Source: Anniella stebbinsi (taxonomy: Eukaryota; Chordata; Lepidosauria; Squamata; Anniellidae). From it: DNA of 64,000 nt. The stretch covers positions 115,842,533-115,906,532 of the forward strand of contig JARDYH010000001.1 of NCBI GenBank assembly GCA_029215795.1, read 5' to 3'. Below, one piece after another: positions 33,557 to 46,107 of this stretch (position 1 is its first letter; every line of letters begins with the position of its first letter). The translations under genes were made by a program, and so were the position numbers. The notes beneath the pieces are model-generated. The model ran no database searches, was not told the origin of the DNA, and was given only the letters and a program-made list of their open reading frames with translations.

Positions 33557-34519
33557 TAATGGGGAGTATACTTAGCATGAAATATATGTTATATATGACA
33601 GATAATAGTAAGAGCTTCTAAATCAGTATGTACTGATCAAGCAAATGTTCATAGAATATTTTGCACCTGGATGCTTCTATTGGCATCCATGAACCAATAT
33701 TTTGTATGGGGTTCTTTGTATATTATATGGTGTTTTTATATGTGGAGTTAGCTACATGGAGAACTATTCTCTGCCAGTATATTGGCAGCTACATTGTTGA
33801 GGTTGATGCTTTTTGGAACTTCTGTTTTAAAAAGGATAACTTTCATTAAACAAAAATACGGCAGTATGTGCCTTTCAGGCTTATAACCTTAAGGAAGGCA
33901 AGACACACAGGAGTAGGATAAGGAAAAGGGTGATGTGCAAAATTAATTAGCATAGGCAAAATTTGATCAAGCATTTAAATGCACAATTGAAATGAGCCAG
34001 AGGGATGTCAGGAAACAAGACAGCAAGTCAGGGAGAGCAAGTGAGAATGGGTTCAGGAAGAGAATGAAGAATGTAATATTTGGTTTACAGAGGAGAAGAG
34101 GATTTTAGCAGTAGAGAGTACAAAAGGACAGAGATAGAGAGAAGAACAGAGAGATAAGTGAAAGCAAGGGAACTGAGACATTCTATTTAAATTTGATAGA
34201 AGTTTAAATAAACTACAAGAAAAAAAGAGTCAGGCAATGTAGATAATGTTAGTGATGAGCAGAACAAGTTGAAGAGGTTTAAGAGAAGGTGCAGGAAGGC
34301 CCAGCAAAAGAGTGTTTCAGTAGTCAGTGCAAGTGATAATGTGAATGTAAACGAGGTTTTGGATTGTCTCAAAAGAGAGAAAGGGGTAACTTTGAAGATA
34401 TTACAAAGATGAAATCACTAGATGATATCCAGCTGAGTGAGGATGTGGCCAGATGGAAGGGGGACTGCAAGAAGAACCAAAGGTAATAGCAGTCACTGAT
34501 GTCCTAGTTGTTTTATGGG

Positions 34520-34615
34520 ATAGTTGTAGCTGATTTAAATGTTGTGCGTTTTAATTTTGTTACAAGTCAACTTGAGTATTTTTTGAGAAAGGGGTAAAAT
34601 AAATTTAATAAACGA
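34520..34615 (+). repeat. Possible LINE 3' tail
   Basis: ttttttgagaaaggggtaaa followed by ataaatttaataaac is like 3' ends of reptile LINEs and SINEs. Weak evidence. Confidence 0.3.
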
Positions 34616-34652
34616 TTATAAAATAAAATAATACCAAGGTTATAACAAACAA

Positions 34653-35355
34653 ACACCAAGCAGGATATCACACTATGAAAATGGTATGAAAGCGGTATAT
34701 GGTATGTGTCAATGGACCCCAACCGTTGTCAGAGCACTTCAATACCACTATAAAGCAGTAGTGTGGCTCCTGCTGTCGTGACTCTGTAAATTCTAACGTA
34801 CGTGGAGGACAATAAAGAGACCCCTTTGAGGGAAAATACAATCCTTTATTATACAAAAGACGATCCTCCCCTCTCCTCCAGCAAGTAAGAGGAAAACAAA
34901 CTTAGCAAAGGTCTTTTTGCCCAGAGGCTTGTTTAGATAAGCAAGCTATTCAGTTGAGTTAACTGAGAGAGAAAGAGAGCAGAGTCACATAATTAAGACA
35001 AATTAGCCTGTAGGGCTTTGTTCGCAAGCCTCTCTGAGCGGCGGGCGGTTTTAAGTTTGAAATCCTTTCTCTTTAGCTTTCTGCGAACAGCAGCATCTTT
35101 GAGTCTCTTTGTCTCAGAAGAGAAAGTGTTCTCTCCTCGGTTAGGAGCATCTCCTTGGGAATTATCTCCCGCGTCTCGTGGGAAGGTGTTCTCCTTCTGG
35201 CACCAACTCCCCTGCCTGTTGCATTCCTTCTCCAGGATCAGAATCGCTGTCTGAGATTTCATCCCCTTGAAGCAGGGAGTTGGACATAGACACAACACCT
35301 GCCTTTTATATACTGCTTTCATACCGCTTTCATAGTGCTATATCCTGCTTGGTGT
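34653..35355. mobile_element. DNA-transposon-like inverted-repeat element, interrupted by a solo LTR
   Basis: Outer ends acaccaagcaggatatcaca and its inverse (tgctatatcctgcttggtgt on the right) form terminal inverted repeats of about 48 bp that include gtatgaaagcggtatat. Without the LTR the element is about 174 bp. The target duplication is not clear. No coding content. Confidence 0.75.
34774..35297 (-). mobile_element. Solo LTR with 5-bp target duplication CCTGC
   Basis: CCTGC at 34769-34773 and 35298-35302 flanks 524 bp. Read on the minus strand it starts TGTTGTGTCTATG and ends AGAGTCACGACA, with an AATAAA signal near the end (tttattatac on the + strand near 34850). The last ten bases equal those of the solo LTR at 16316-17417. 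There is no internal viral sequence. It sits inside the inverted-repeat element and so is younger than that element. Confidence 0.85.
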
Positions 35356-36129
35356 AAATTGGGCCTAAGAGTGTGAGTGAGTGAGAGGAGGATGAAAATG
35401 GGGTAGGAGGAAGCAGAAGTATAGTTTTATTAGAAATCAATTTTAAGGAATGAGAGGTCATCTGGAAGGAGATAACAGTGATGGAAGAAACTCACCATGC
35501 AGAATGGGCTCAGTCTTTTTTTTAAAACTTTTTTTTTTTTTTTTAGAGAATCTCAGGTAAAGTTCAGACTTTTCTGAGAATTCTCCAAAGTTCATAAAAA
35601 GCTTTGATCTGATCTTCAGAAGAAAAAAGGAATAATAATTTAGCAAATAATAACGAAGCCTGCGTAAGCCCTGGTTCCTGGGGGGGGCGGAATGAGCTTC
35701 AGATGATTACTGGAGCAAGGTAACAAGGCTAGTCAGAAAGTACAGCCCATCAGTTGTTCATTATCATTTTGTGCAGATGATAAATGTCTTGGTTTCAGGC
35801 TGATAACCAGTCCTATAGTCACTTCTTGCAGATGTTCCTGTGGAAGGCATTACCAAATGAGTAGAATGCAGCAATCTGACCTGTGGTGGAGACCACACGG
35901 ATGGCAAATCCTGTGGTGGATTTCTGCTGTACTTGTAACTCCCTGATTTACTACCCTACCAGGCATTATAAGCAATTATGTATATAGAAATAATGTACAC
36001 TCTTAGTAATGTGGGCTCAGCATGCATGGTGCTATAAATATGAATTTAGAAAGTGGCAAATGCTAGCAGAATGCCCTGAAAGGGCTTTCTTGGAATCTGT
36101 CCTTCCATCAGTTAATTACATGTGTTTCA

Positions 36130-36312
36130 TATATTTCCTCCAAGGAATGTAGTCCCACATTCTCCTCACAGTAATGGTGTGAAGCAGGCTAGGCTGTAAG
36201 TCCATGACTTGCTCAAGACCACATGGTGAGCCTTATAGCAGAGCAGGAATTTGAAAACAGGGCTCCCGGACCCCACATCCAGAGCACTCAATCCACTACA
36301 ACAGATTGTGGG
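36130..36312 (-). mobile_element. MIR/CORE-like tRNA-derived SINE
   Basis: On the minus strand it has a tRNA-like head (tgtagtggattgagtgctct, then a worn B-box gttttcaaattcc) followed by core wording like that of MIR, gtggtcttgagcaagtcatg. This order is typical of old amniote CORE-SINEs. It is strongly diverged and inactive. Confidence 0.65.
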
Positions 36313-36937
36313 GCTTTAATATTTTCAGCTGTTTGGAATTCACTAATATCAGTAGTAACCACTAATGCTTTTCCCTACTCACTGATTACAACAATAGAAT
36401 AATACGAGTTGACATCACTTCTAGAGATGTGAAAGCTTGAGTAAAAAGAGTGGGGGGGGGACAAATTTGGGGACAATGACATTTTCCCTCAAAGAAATCC
36501 CTGAAAAGAATTGTACTAAGAAATTCTGTCCCTCCTCCCATTTTTCCAGTGTGTTTTTTTCCAAGCCTTCATATCTCCAATCACTTCTAAATAAAATTAT
36601 CACAGTGGTGCTCAAACTATATGTTGCATGGATCTCTGAGCTTTCTTTTGTTTTCTCATTTAAAAAAACAAATTAGTCTCTGCTGGCTGCAAGTCAGAAA
36701 GGCAAAGGGTGAGCAGATGTAAGCTACTTAATCTTTTCCCCTCAGATTGGTTTTCAGCTCAAAATCACCTCACCCAAATACTTTTTTGACTGTGAGAATA
36801 ATGATGCAGGGAAGACATGAGGATCTTGTATCTTTCCCCCAAAAGGCATGTTTAGGAGGATCATTTTGACTTGATAAATTACTGGAGAGGAAAACAGTCT
36901 TTTAGCCATGAGCCCTTTCACCAACCTGATTCTAGAC

Positions 36938-37072
36938 CAGGGATGGGCAACTTTTGACCCTCCATATGTTTGGTCTCTGATTCCCATCAGCTCTAGCCAA
37001 CATGGCCAAAGGTGAGGGATGGTGGAAGATGTAAGCCAAAACATTTGGAGAACCACAAGTTGCTCACCTCTG
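36938..37072. mobile_element. hAT-like miniature element (CAGGGATGGGCAAC family)
   Basis: A 135-bp block starts CAGGGATGGGCAAC and ends GTTGCTCACCTCTG, inverted copies at 11 of 14 bases. ttctagac (36930-36937) and ctctagac (37073-37080) match at 7 of 8, fitting a hAT target duplication. The interior folds back on itself (cccatcagctctagccaac / ggccaaaggtgagggatgg). No protein. Confidence 0.8.
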
Positions 37073-37995
37073 CTCTAGACTAATTTTGTTTTGAAAAAGA
37101 CATGGATGACAAAAATGTGGAGCTGCATGCAATGTGTCAACTTATCTTGCTTCTGACTTGTTGGTGGATGAGGTAATGAGCTTTGCACAAGGCCCCAGAA
37201 TGAGAGAGAATAAAGGCTGGTGGCAAAGCTGAGTGCAAAAGGGGTGGAGCAGGATGTCCTAAGACCTGCTCTGTCGCTGGTGCACTAGGGAAATAGTTGC
37301 TTTAAGTATTAAGAGACTGTATTGAGAGATGATATGCAGACCAACTGTGTAAAAAAGAAAGACCTTAAGATGGCAGTATTTCCTATATTTCTTTTATAAC
37401 ATTTAAATTAAAAATGAAGAGAAAAAAATGACGTTAGCCCATGATTGCATACAACCATCCTTAGAATTATTTTAATACTTTCATCATATAAATAGTGAAA
37501 GGAGCAAAACAATGTAAAGTTAAAACTGCATCTATGTTTATTATCCTTTTCATAAATTCAATAAAGTATCACACTTACCTATTTCAACAATTAGAATTAT
37601 AGAAATAAACATTATTATTAAAAAATTTTTTTACTGCAAAACCAAAGGAACAAAACACACTTAACTTGGCAATGGGTTTCAATGAACATGGTGAACATAC
37701 TTCTGAATAATCACATGCATAGAGTTGAGCTGTTAGTCTTCTACAAATTGCTTTTTAACAGTTAAGAAAATGTTAAAGTTAGATTATCAAGAGTTTTAAT
37801 TTTTGCAGTATCTGAATCTGCATGTATAAAAAAGAATTGAGGGAATAAGCTGTGGTACCTTAACACATAGTGAAAGTTTTTAGATAAACTGCATTTAAAA
37901 TGATAAAGCTGCGTAGTGCATGTCCAATCCTGAGGCACAAAATTCCTAGTGTGTTGGCAGAAGCTAGTGAGGATAAAGGGGAGGTGACTGTTTAT

Positions 37996-38047
37996 TCATC
38001 ACCATCATCATCACCACCACAAGCACCATCACAAGCACCATCACAAG

Positions 38048-38086
<39 letters not shown>

Positions 38087-38087
38087 A
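37996..38087. repeat. (ATC)n / CAC microsatellite
   Basis: An imperfect ATC/ACC/AGC part is followed by about 14 clean ATC units. It causes the Ser-rich open frame at 37900-38127, which is not a gene. Confidence 0.9.
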
Positions 38088-39504
38088 TATTGCTTCTGAA
38101 ATAGCTATTCTCTCTGCATTATTCTGAAATAGAAAATGTATTTTGAATCTGTCTCTCTGAACCTGCCAATCTGGGTATTTTCAAATTAACATTTTCAGAA
38201 ATGTATAGCATGGGGAAATCTGCAAGAAATTCCAGAACCCAATGATCATTACCTTTCAGTGCCCTAAATCCAATGTAACATTAGCAGAAGAATTTGCTGC
38301 ATTAGCAGAGCTCCGCTGCCTTTTTCCGTTGTGCAAGCACTAGCTGACCACTTTGTAAACCTAAAATCTGTGAATGGTTGCACATCTGTTTGACCAAGTA
38401 GTTATGTAAGCAGACTTTAGTTGGATTCTGCCCTTGGCATCAGAACTTGATTTCTGCTAGTGCAATAGCATTTGTGCTAGTGGAATAACACCGATGGATA
38501 CAACCCAATATCATTTCAATATCTGCTACAACTTATGCAAATGCAACAGGCATTAAACCTTTCAAAGCTATTGTTTATGAGTTGGCTTCTGTATAGTCAC
38601 TGGCTTGAATCCTAATTTTTCACTCTAGTTTCATTCACACAAATAGAGTTCTGTTCATGAAAGAGCCCTACCATGAGCAGAACTTCCCTTCTTTGACTGG
38701 AATGAAAATGGATCCAAGCCATTGTCTTAAGAAGATACAATGTCATTTGAAGTTAAACTAATAGAAAATGCAGGTGCTACCATAACATTGAAGTAGCAAC
38801 TGGATAACAAATAAATTGCTAATTTTCATTAAACTTACAAAGAGGTGATGCTTTAATTGCTTCCATGCAGCTCTGATTTATTATTCTGGATGCCTGCTAC
38901 AAGATAACTAAGAGAGATAGAAGTCATATGCAGAGCTGAATAAAAAGCTGCAACGTCTATTGAATTAATACATTCCAAAGTTCAGCATTAAAAGGGCACA
39001 GAAACATAACAGCAGCGTATTTAAATATGTGTAAACAGCACATTTTAAAGCATACTTTTAATCTTGATTCTGTTCATTTTGTTGAAACTAACTTTACAAA
39101 ATTGAAAGATATAATTAATGTAGCTATTCTGTATTTGTTTGGGTGACAAATAGTTCTGCATTACTGGAAGACTAAAAAGGAATGCAGATCACAATGAAGT
39201 GAATTCTGAATGAAATATGGACTCTAATGTTTAATGAATAAGGGTTAATGTTTTAAAGTGAATGTTTGACATCCAGTTGAAGTAAGTAGAGCCTAGGTCT
39301 GAGACCTAGGCCTGGGAAGTGTAGATCTAAAGTGTAAGATAGATAGCCTCTACAATCGTGGGGCATTAATAGTGGAACCTTTTGACCAAGAATGGGTAAG
39401 AAAAATTACAGCCAGGGTGATTGTCATGAGTCACAGAAGCGCTTTGATTGGTGGGACATTTAGAGCCTTGGACTCTTAATTTTTTCCCCTCCTTTCCTCT
39501 GCAG

Positions 39505-39675
39505 GTGACTGAAAAAAAGCAAGAACTAGAGAAATCTTTGAAATTATCTCGGAAACTGAGAAAGGAAATGAATGCTCTGACAGAATGGCTGGCAGTGACA
39601 GATTCAGAACTGACAAAGAGATCAGCTGTAGAAGGAATGCCTATCAATTTAGATGCTGAAGTTGCCTGGAGCAAG
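39505..39675 (+). CDS. DMD: DMD exon 34 (repeat 11/12)
   Basis: This 171-bp exon encodes 57 residues, VTEKKQELEKSLKLSRKL to LDAEVAWSK. The length equals human exon 34 (codons about 1559-1615). Repeat 12 helix A has its core Trp in ALTEWLAVTD, and LTKRSAVEGMP is a dystrophin signature. The acceptor is cctttcctctgcag; the donor is AAG/gtaatc. Phase 0 at both ends. Many Lys and Arg residues fit the basic actin-binding rod segment. Confidence 0.97.
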
Positions 39676-40154
39676 GTAATCATATATATTTTCCTCCACT
39701 GTAAACTCACATATGTTTTCTTGGAGTTATCTCACTGTCACAACAAGATTTCTTCTCCCAAAGTTGTATACAACATATAATTTAAACTATAAATAGTTTT
39801 GGTAGTGTCTTTTACTATCAATAGTGTTTAATGGATAGTGATATATACTGGAAATATACTGTAACAAGAAAAAGTTGGGGCCCAAAATTTATTACATTAA
39901 TCTTAAGTTAGACAGCAGGATGGTTTCAGAAGCGATACCACACTTTTAACTTCTTGCCAGTCACAGGGTGCTGTGAGCATAGGAATACTTCAAAATAAAT
40001 CCTCGTACATACCCTTTTTCTATTATTTATTGAGAGGTGTCCTTATTTTGACCTTCACAGGTAGCTATTTTCTTCAAGCTTAAATGGAGGACTTATCCTG
40101 GTCTCACTGTCTGAAGTACCTCATAGACATTGTATCAATAAAAATTGTGAAGCA

Positions 40155-40870
40155 CTGGCCTGGTTCACACATTGCAACAACCTACTTTAAAAAAGGGGGC
40201 TGTCTATATATGTTCAAAGTCCTGTGGTGGCTGCGAAATGGCATTGCGTCAGTTATATGCAGCCACTGCAGTGTGTTTCCACGAAGCTGCACTTTTAAAA
40301 AGTCTGGGATGTACCCTGACTTCTCCCTTGGGGGCGAGGTCACTATGGCTCTTCTGCCATGTGACCTTGCTCTGTGGTCGATCCAGGGGGCATTCCATGC
40401 AGATGGTGACCAGTGATTGATCACCTGAAGCCAGGAAGAGGCAAGGGGGGGGGGGCTCTTTCGCACATTCTCGTTAATATTTGATTTCACTTCTTAAGAT
40501 TCATTTTTGCTCCTATTTATATTATTGTCCACATTAAATGAAAGTTAAAGCAAATTAAAATATTTTCTTTCTTTTGATGTAAAATGTATCTCAGTTCCCT
40601 TCAACTCCCCTCTCCTTTGTGGCCAGTGACCCAGAAGTCAGAAAGAGGGGGCTGGGTGACAGTTCCAGTACCCGGATAACCGCCGGAAACCCTGCCCTCT
40701 ATCCTGGCGTTGGTGTGAATGTGGGGTTCAGTGGGAACGTGGCACCAACTCTGTGCCGTGAAGACAGGGCCCAATCCAATCCAACAACAAACTGTTGTGT
40801 TTTTCTCTGGCTTCTTTAGTGGGAAGAGACAAGCCAGAGTTCTTGATTTGCACTTGACACTAACCAAATC
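40155..40870. repeat. Unclassified G/C-rich repeat zone
   Basis: ctggttcacacattgcaac at the left edge recalls the ttcacac/ttcagac ends of DNA-transposon derivatives in this window. Two G/C-rich blocks (40240-40450 and 40600-40790) are separated by A/T-rich DNA. No domain is seen in the short frames. Could be one split element or two. Confidence 0.3.
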
Positions 40871-41624
40871 ACGGATGGAAGGTCCATGAATTGTTTAAGG
40901 GCTTCTTCTTGTAGCTGCAGTGATTAGGCTCATTAAGAGGTGTTCAGAATAATTCACAATTTTTAAAGAAAATGTGTGTTGTCATGGCATGTGAAATAGA
41001 CCGCTCTGTAATTTCTATACCAGTTAATCCATTAAGTGAATTCATAAGCATATCATATAATGTTGTCGGCATTATTAGCATCACTTTTATTTTACAGAAC
41101 TTAGAAAACCTTAGAAAACTAAATTATTGTATTTCTGATAGAGATAGAGATACACACATACACACACATGTTTGCATTTAAACATACTTAATAGTATTAC
41201 ATGCTTTTATGGAAGTTATTCAGGAGAAGGATGTGCCATGTAGTGATATTCTGTAGTTCTACCTGGTTCTGCTTTCAACAGTACAAGGCTACATTTCTGC
41301 TCCATTCTCACTTCACCTTCTCTTTCTCCTGTGATAACAGACCACAGACAACCACACGTCTGTCTGTCACAATCTTGTGGTAGCTATAACAGCAAAGAGA
41401 GGCAATTGTCTATAATTTCCTGCAGCATTGTATGTTCAGTATTATAATTTTCTCCAGGTTTTACAGCAGTTGTATGTGCAGATGGAGGGAATACTGGACA
41501 CATAGTCAGTGGGCATAAATAATTGGCTCTCTGTGCAGTTCAACCACCATGGAATAATCTTTTAAACAGCTACCATGTGGTTCTTGGTCATGTATTCCCA
41601 TCTTCAGACTGGTACTAGATGTGA

Positions 41625-42600
41625 TGCATATTTATTTATTATTTATTGATAGCATTTATATAATGCCTTATCTGCTAAAAAGCAATCAAGGCAATGTACA
41701 ACAATTTAAAACAATAAAATCCTGCAACAATAAAAACAGTAAAATAAACATTAAAAACTACACATTTTTAGAGGATAAATTGAAAAGACACGCCTTTACA
41801 TATTTTCTAAAGGCCAAGGCAGTGGGTCATAATTCTTGAGGAAGCACATTCCATAGTTTGGTGGCAACTCAGGAGAAAGCAAAAGGGAGTTTCCTGGGGA
41901 TCTTAATACTTGAGCATGTTCATAGTGAGACAGGTGGCTCCTTAGATAGCCAGGCGCTAAGCCATTTCGGGTTTTAAAGGTTAAGACCAACACTTTGAAT
42001 TGAACCCAGAAAGCAGTTGGTAACCAGTACAGCTCTTTCAAGACAGGTGTAATATGATCTCAATACTGTGTACTAGCTAGCCTAGCTGCCACATTTTGCA
42101 CCAACTGAAGCTTCTTGATATTCTTCAGTAATATCCCCACATAGATCAGACTGCAAGTGTCTAAACACGATGCAACCAAGGCAGGAATAACTGTTGTCAA
42201 GTTAGACTGATTTAGGATGGTTGCAGCTGGCACACCTAGTGTAATTGTGCAAATGCCCTCCTTGCCATCGCTGCCACCTGAAGGTTCAGGGACAGTGTAG
42301 GATCAAGGAGCACTCCCAAACTATGGGCCTGATCCTTCAGGCGGAGCACAACCCCTTCCATGTTGAATCCCAGTCCCTGAGGCATTATTGATCCCAGGCA
42401 ATATTCAAGGATTTAAACTGTTCTCTTGGTGTTAGGTGACAAAGGGCAGTAGAGATGGATGTCATCAGCATATTGGGGCACCCTACTCCAAATGACCTCT
42501 CGCGTCAGTATCATATAGATATAAAACAACACGTGGAAAAAGATAGAGCCCTGTAGGACACCACAGGCCAAAGGCCATGGAATCTAACACTAATCTTCCA
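41625..42600 (-). mobile_element. L2/CR1-like LINE fragment
   Basis: The minus strand reads MKELYWLPTAFWVQFKVLV and KTRNGLAPGYLRSHL (41796-42041), the C-terminal module seen in L2-type ORF2, followed by a TAAATAA 3' end at 41625-41650. Farther right the wording for the reverse transcriptase end is badly worn. It is a different subfamily from those at 13140 and 27396. Confidence 0.75.
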
Positions 42601-44180
42601 GCACCACCTTCTGGCTGCTAAAACCAGGTGAAGTTCTCACCCTCTCCCTATAAAATTTAGATAGACTTGCCCATGCTGTTTCCCTGCCTCTGCCAGCAAC
42701 TGCCAAAGATATGGAATGAGTGCAGGGAAACGTATGAGGCAACAATAGTAGTTAGAGGGATACAATTTTGCGCAAGCTTGTCTTTTTGAGCTCTGTGTCC
42801 AGCACTGAATGAAGCCCCATTTTTGGAGTGAATTGGACAGCAGTATTAAGTAATTAAGCTGAGGTAACTATTGCTGTAAATATGGCACATATTGTGCTTA
42901 GGAACATCAGTCTTGGACCGTTGTGTCTTGTCTGTGCATACCAAAATGCATATTAAGTGTCACAACCCTCCAGAGTGAACTGGTAGATGTTATGGGATAC
43001 ATATGGTTCTGTTGACAAAAGAATATTCTAAAGATGTTATCTAATAATAGGAGCTGTTTACTTTTCTCTTTCTCAGTCAGTCCTTCCTTAATTTATCCTT
43101 CTGGAATGCTTTTGAATATCTTCATGCTTCATTGTTAGCTGTCCTACCATAAAAATGAAAGCAAGACATTGGCTGTGTTAGCAATAAATAAATTCCCTTT
43201 CCTTTTGTGTTATGTCTTTTCTGTTGTAAGCTTCAGGGCAGAGACTGTCTTATTATTACTCTTTATAGGTTTTATTTACTCTTTATAGGTTGCTGTGGGA
43301 GCATTTTTTGTCTGAAGAATGGGGTAAACAAACAATGAACTACTATTGTTAAAAGAATGAGGTTCTTCAGTATAGCTGTGACAAGAAGGTTGGAAGTTTC
43401 ACTTCCATTTTTGATTAACCACACTTTAGTGCTACATTTGAACCCTAAGCCCTAGTTTGAATATGTACTTTTCAGAAACTGCAGTGAGAAGTGTCAGTAA
43501 ATTATTTTTTATCGGTGTTTAAAAATTATAATATTTTTCTGTTTTCACTAGTCTCTTTGTTTTGTGCTGAACTCTACATAGCACATTAGCCTGTACATCT
43601 TCCATTACTGCTGTGATTGCATTTACTGTTTCAGACAATGTGTCAGATTTTAAAGGAATAGATTGTATATTTATGTAGTTATAATAGCCCAGAATAAGCC
43701 TGACAATCACCCAATATGTTTTCCCCAAAGAAATCAAAATAATTCTTTGCTAATCATGAATTATATTTCTACTACACTGCAGATGCAGTCCTGTCCACAT
43801 TTGTATATGCAGAAAAGCTAGCTTTTGTATACTGAATTATCAGCTATGTATACCACAGCTGCAGCTTAAATAGACACGCCTGCCTCTAATTGAATCTCAT
43901 TAATGATTAAACACTGACTTCAGTACTCCAGAAGTTATATAATTAGTGTGTGACGTTTGCTGATTAGAGCAGCTATGCAGTATAATGTTTTTGTTATTTC
44001 TTATCTTCACACCAAAAAGGCAATACACACACACAAGAAATGGGCTAACCTGCTATAATGTCCCTGCTAGCCTAGCAAAGGCCCATCCATTTACATGCAT
44101 TTTCATGAGCAGAACTGATGATTTCATGATTATAGCAGAAAATTAATAACAACAAATGGATTGCTTACAGTCTGAGTTAA

Positions 44181-44220
44181 CAGTTTTATAAGGTAAACGG
44201 TTCAGTTTTATAAGGTAAAC
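44181..44220 (+). repeat. 18-bp exact direct repeat, period 22
   Basis: cagttttataaggtaaac at 44181-44198 and at 44203-44220. Confidence 0.9.
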
Positions 44221-44654
44221 CAGAAACCTTCAGAGTTTGTCAAAATAGGACTAGCAAAGTCCAGATGAAATATGAGCTTTCCTGACCTTGGTAGGCTTAG
44301 CTGAAAAATCTTACTTTGGACCACAAGGTTCCCTAAGTGCTTCAGATTGCTAAGGAAATTACCCCATGAAACCTGCACGTCTGTGAAAAACAGAGGCTAT
44401 GCTATGTCATGAGGCAGAATTATATGGAGTTGGGCTCAGGTAGGGGAATGGAAGGTCAGCTCAACAGACCCTGGCCTAACCTGTAAAATAAAAATAAATA
44501 GCTAGGCTGATGAGTTTCAGGAAGGAGTTTATATCTCTCCTAGGAAAGGTCAGTTCCTCCTTAAACCACCTGGCACAATGCATTGCTACACCTGCCACCT
44601 AGTCCTCATGTTGTTACCTCCTTCCCTTGCCAATTTCCTTCTACTCTCTTGTTT

Positions 44655-46107
44655 CACATGGCCTTGGTAAGATAGGGAACAACTGGCCAACACAACTGGA
44701 GAAGGGCTAACGTTGTCCCTATCTTCAAAAAGGGGAAAAAGGAGGAACCTGGGAACTTAAGACCAGTCAGTCTGACATCCATCCCTGGGAACATTTTGGA
44801 GCAGATGATAAAGAAGTCAATCTGTAAACACCTTGAAAACAATGCAGTGATGACTAGAAGCCAGCATGGATTTGTCAAGAACAAATCCTGTCAGACTAAT
44901 CTGATCTCATTTTTTGATCGGGTAACCTCCCTTGTGGACTGTGGGAATGCTGTGGATATAGTATATCTTGACTTCAGCAAAGCTTTTGACAAACTGACCT
45001 TCTAATCCACAAACTAGAGAAAAATGGACTACATGGTACAACTATTAGGTGGATCCACAGTTGGCTACAGAATTGGACACAAAGAGTGCTTATCATTGGT
45101 ACCTTTTCACACTGAGGGGAGGTAACAAGCAGGGTACCGCAGGGCTCAGTCCTGGCCCAGTGCTCTTCAACATTTTATTAATGATTTGGATGAGGAAGTG
45201 CAGGGAATACTTAACAAATTTGCAGACGAAACAAAATTGGGTGGGATTGCTAATACCCTGGAAGACAAAAACAAACTCCAAAGTGATCTTGATAGACTGG
45301 AGTGCTGGGCTGAAAACAACAGAATGAAATTTAATAGGGATAAATGCCAAATTCTACACCTAGGAAAAAGAAACCAAATGCACAGTTACAAGATGGGGGA
45401 TACTTGGCTCAGCAGTACTACAAGCGAGAAGGATATTGGAATTGTTGTAGATCACAAGCTGAATATGAGCCAACAGTGTGATGTGGCTGCAGAAAAAGTG
45501 AATGCTATTTTGGGCTGCATTAATAGAAGTATAGCTTCCAAATTGTGCGAAGTACTGGTTCCCCTCTATTTGGCATTGGTTAGGCCCCATCTTGAGTATT
45601 GCATCCAGTTCTGGGCACCACACTTCAAGAAGGATGCAGACAATCTGGAGCGTGTTCAGAGGAGGGCAACAAGGATGATCAGAGGTCTGGAAACAAAGCC
45701 CTATGAAGAGAGATTGAAAGAACTGGGCATGTTTAGCCTGGAGAAGAGAAGATTGAGGGGAAACATGATAGTGCTCTTCAAATACCTGAAAGGTTGTCAC
45801 ATAGAGGAGGGCCAGGATCTCTTCTCAATCAACCCAGAATGCAGGACATGGAATAATAGGCTCAAGTTACAGGAAGCCAGATTCTGGCTGGACATCAGGA
45901 AAAACTTCCTAACTGTTAGAGCAATACGACAATGGAACCAATTACCTAGGGAGGTGGTGGGCTCTCCCACATTAGAGGCATTCAAGAGGCAGCTGGATAA
46001 CCATCTGTCAGGGATGCTTTAAGGTAGATTCCTGCAGTAAGCAGGGGGTTGGACTCAATAGCCTTATAGTCCCCTTCCAACTCTACTATACTGTGATTCT
46101 ATGACAT
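44655..46107 (+). mobile_element. CR1 LINE, 5'-truncated
   Basis: About 1.45 kb of CR1. Wording in order: NVVPIFKKGKKEEPGNLRPV (RT start, near 44710-44765), SQHGFVKNKSCQTNLISFFD, VYLDFSKAFDKL (motif A, 44796-45005), then after frame breaks FADETKLGG (motif C, where FADD is usual), NRDKCQILHLGK, RPHLEYCIQFWAP, RRATRMIRGLE, REVVGSPTLEAFKRQLD and a stop near 46022. The 3' end has ggttggactcaatagcc and gattctatgaca, as in CR1 tails. Dead copy. Confidence 0.92.
45186..46022 (+). pseudogene. CR1 ORF2 remnant, C-terminal reverse transcriptase part
   Basis: This 278-codon frame begins within the reverse transcriptase and ends at the normal CR1 stop. The motif C block reads KFADETKLGG: the second catalytic Asp of FADD is replaced by Glu. 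The upstream RT part lies in other frames (44796-45005 and 45049-45327), so at least two frameshifts separate them. The start Met is not a real one. It cannot make an active enzyme. Confidence 0.85.

Larger units (their letters stand above)
33089..39504 (+). other. DMD: DMD intron 33
   Basis: 6416 bp, non-coding. It holds a G/C-rich fragment (33410-33556), a probable LINE tail (34520-34615), an inverted-repeat element with a solo LTR inside (34653-35355), a MIR-like SINE (36130-36312), a hAT-like miniature element (36938-37072) and an ATC repeat (37996-38087). 33600-34500, 35360-36120, 37090-37990 and 38090-39500 hold nothing I recognise. Confidence 0.85.

Noticed and set aside
36423..36660. 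tagagatgtgaaagcttgag as the left end of a hAT-like element
   Set aside because: No right end or duplication found; only the first bases resemble such ends.
37900..38127. 75-codon Ser-rich frame
   Set aside because: It is the translation of an ATC microsatellite.
39292..39310. Short palindrome cctaggtct-g-agacctagg
   Set aside because: Nine-bp arms without context in unique sequence; likely chance.
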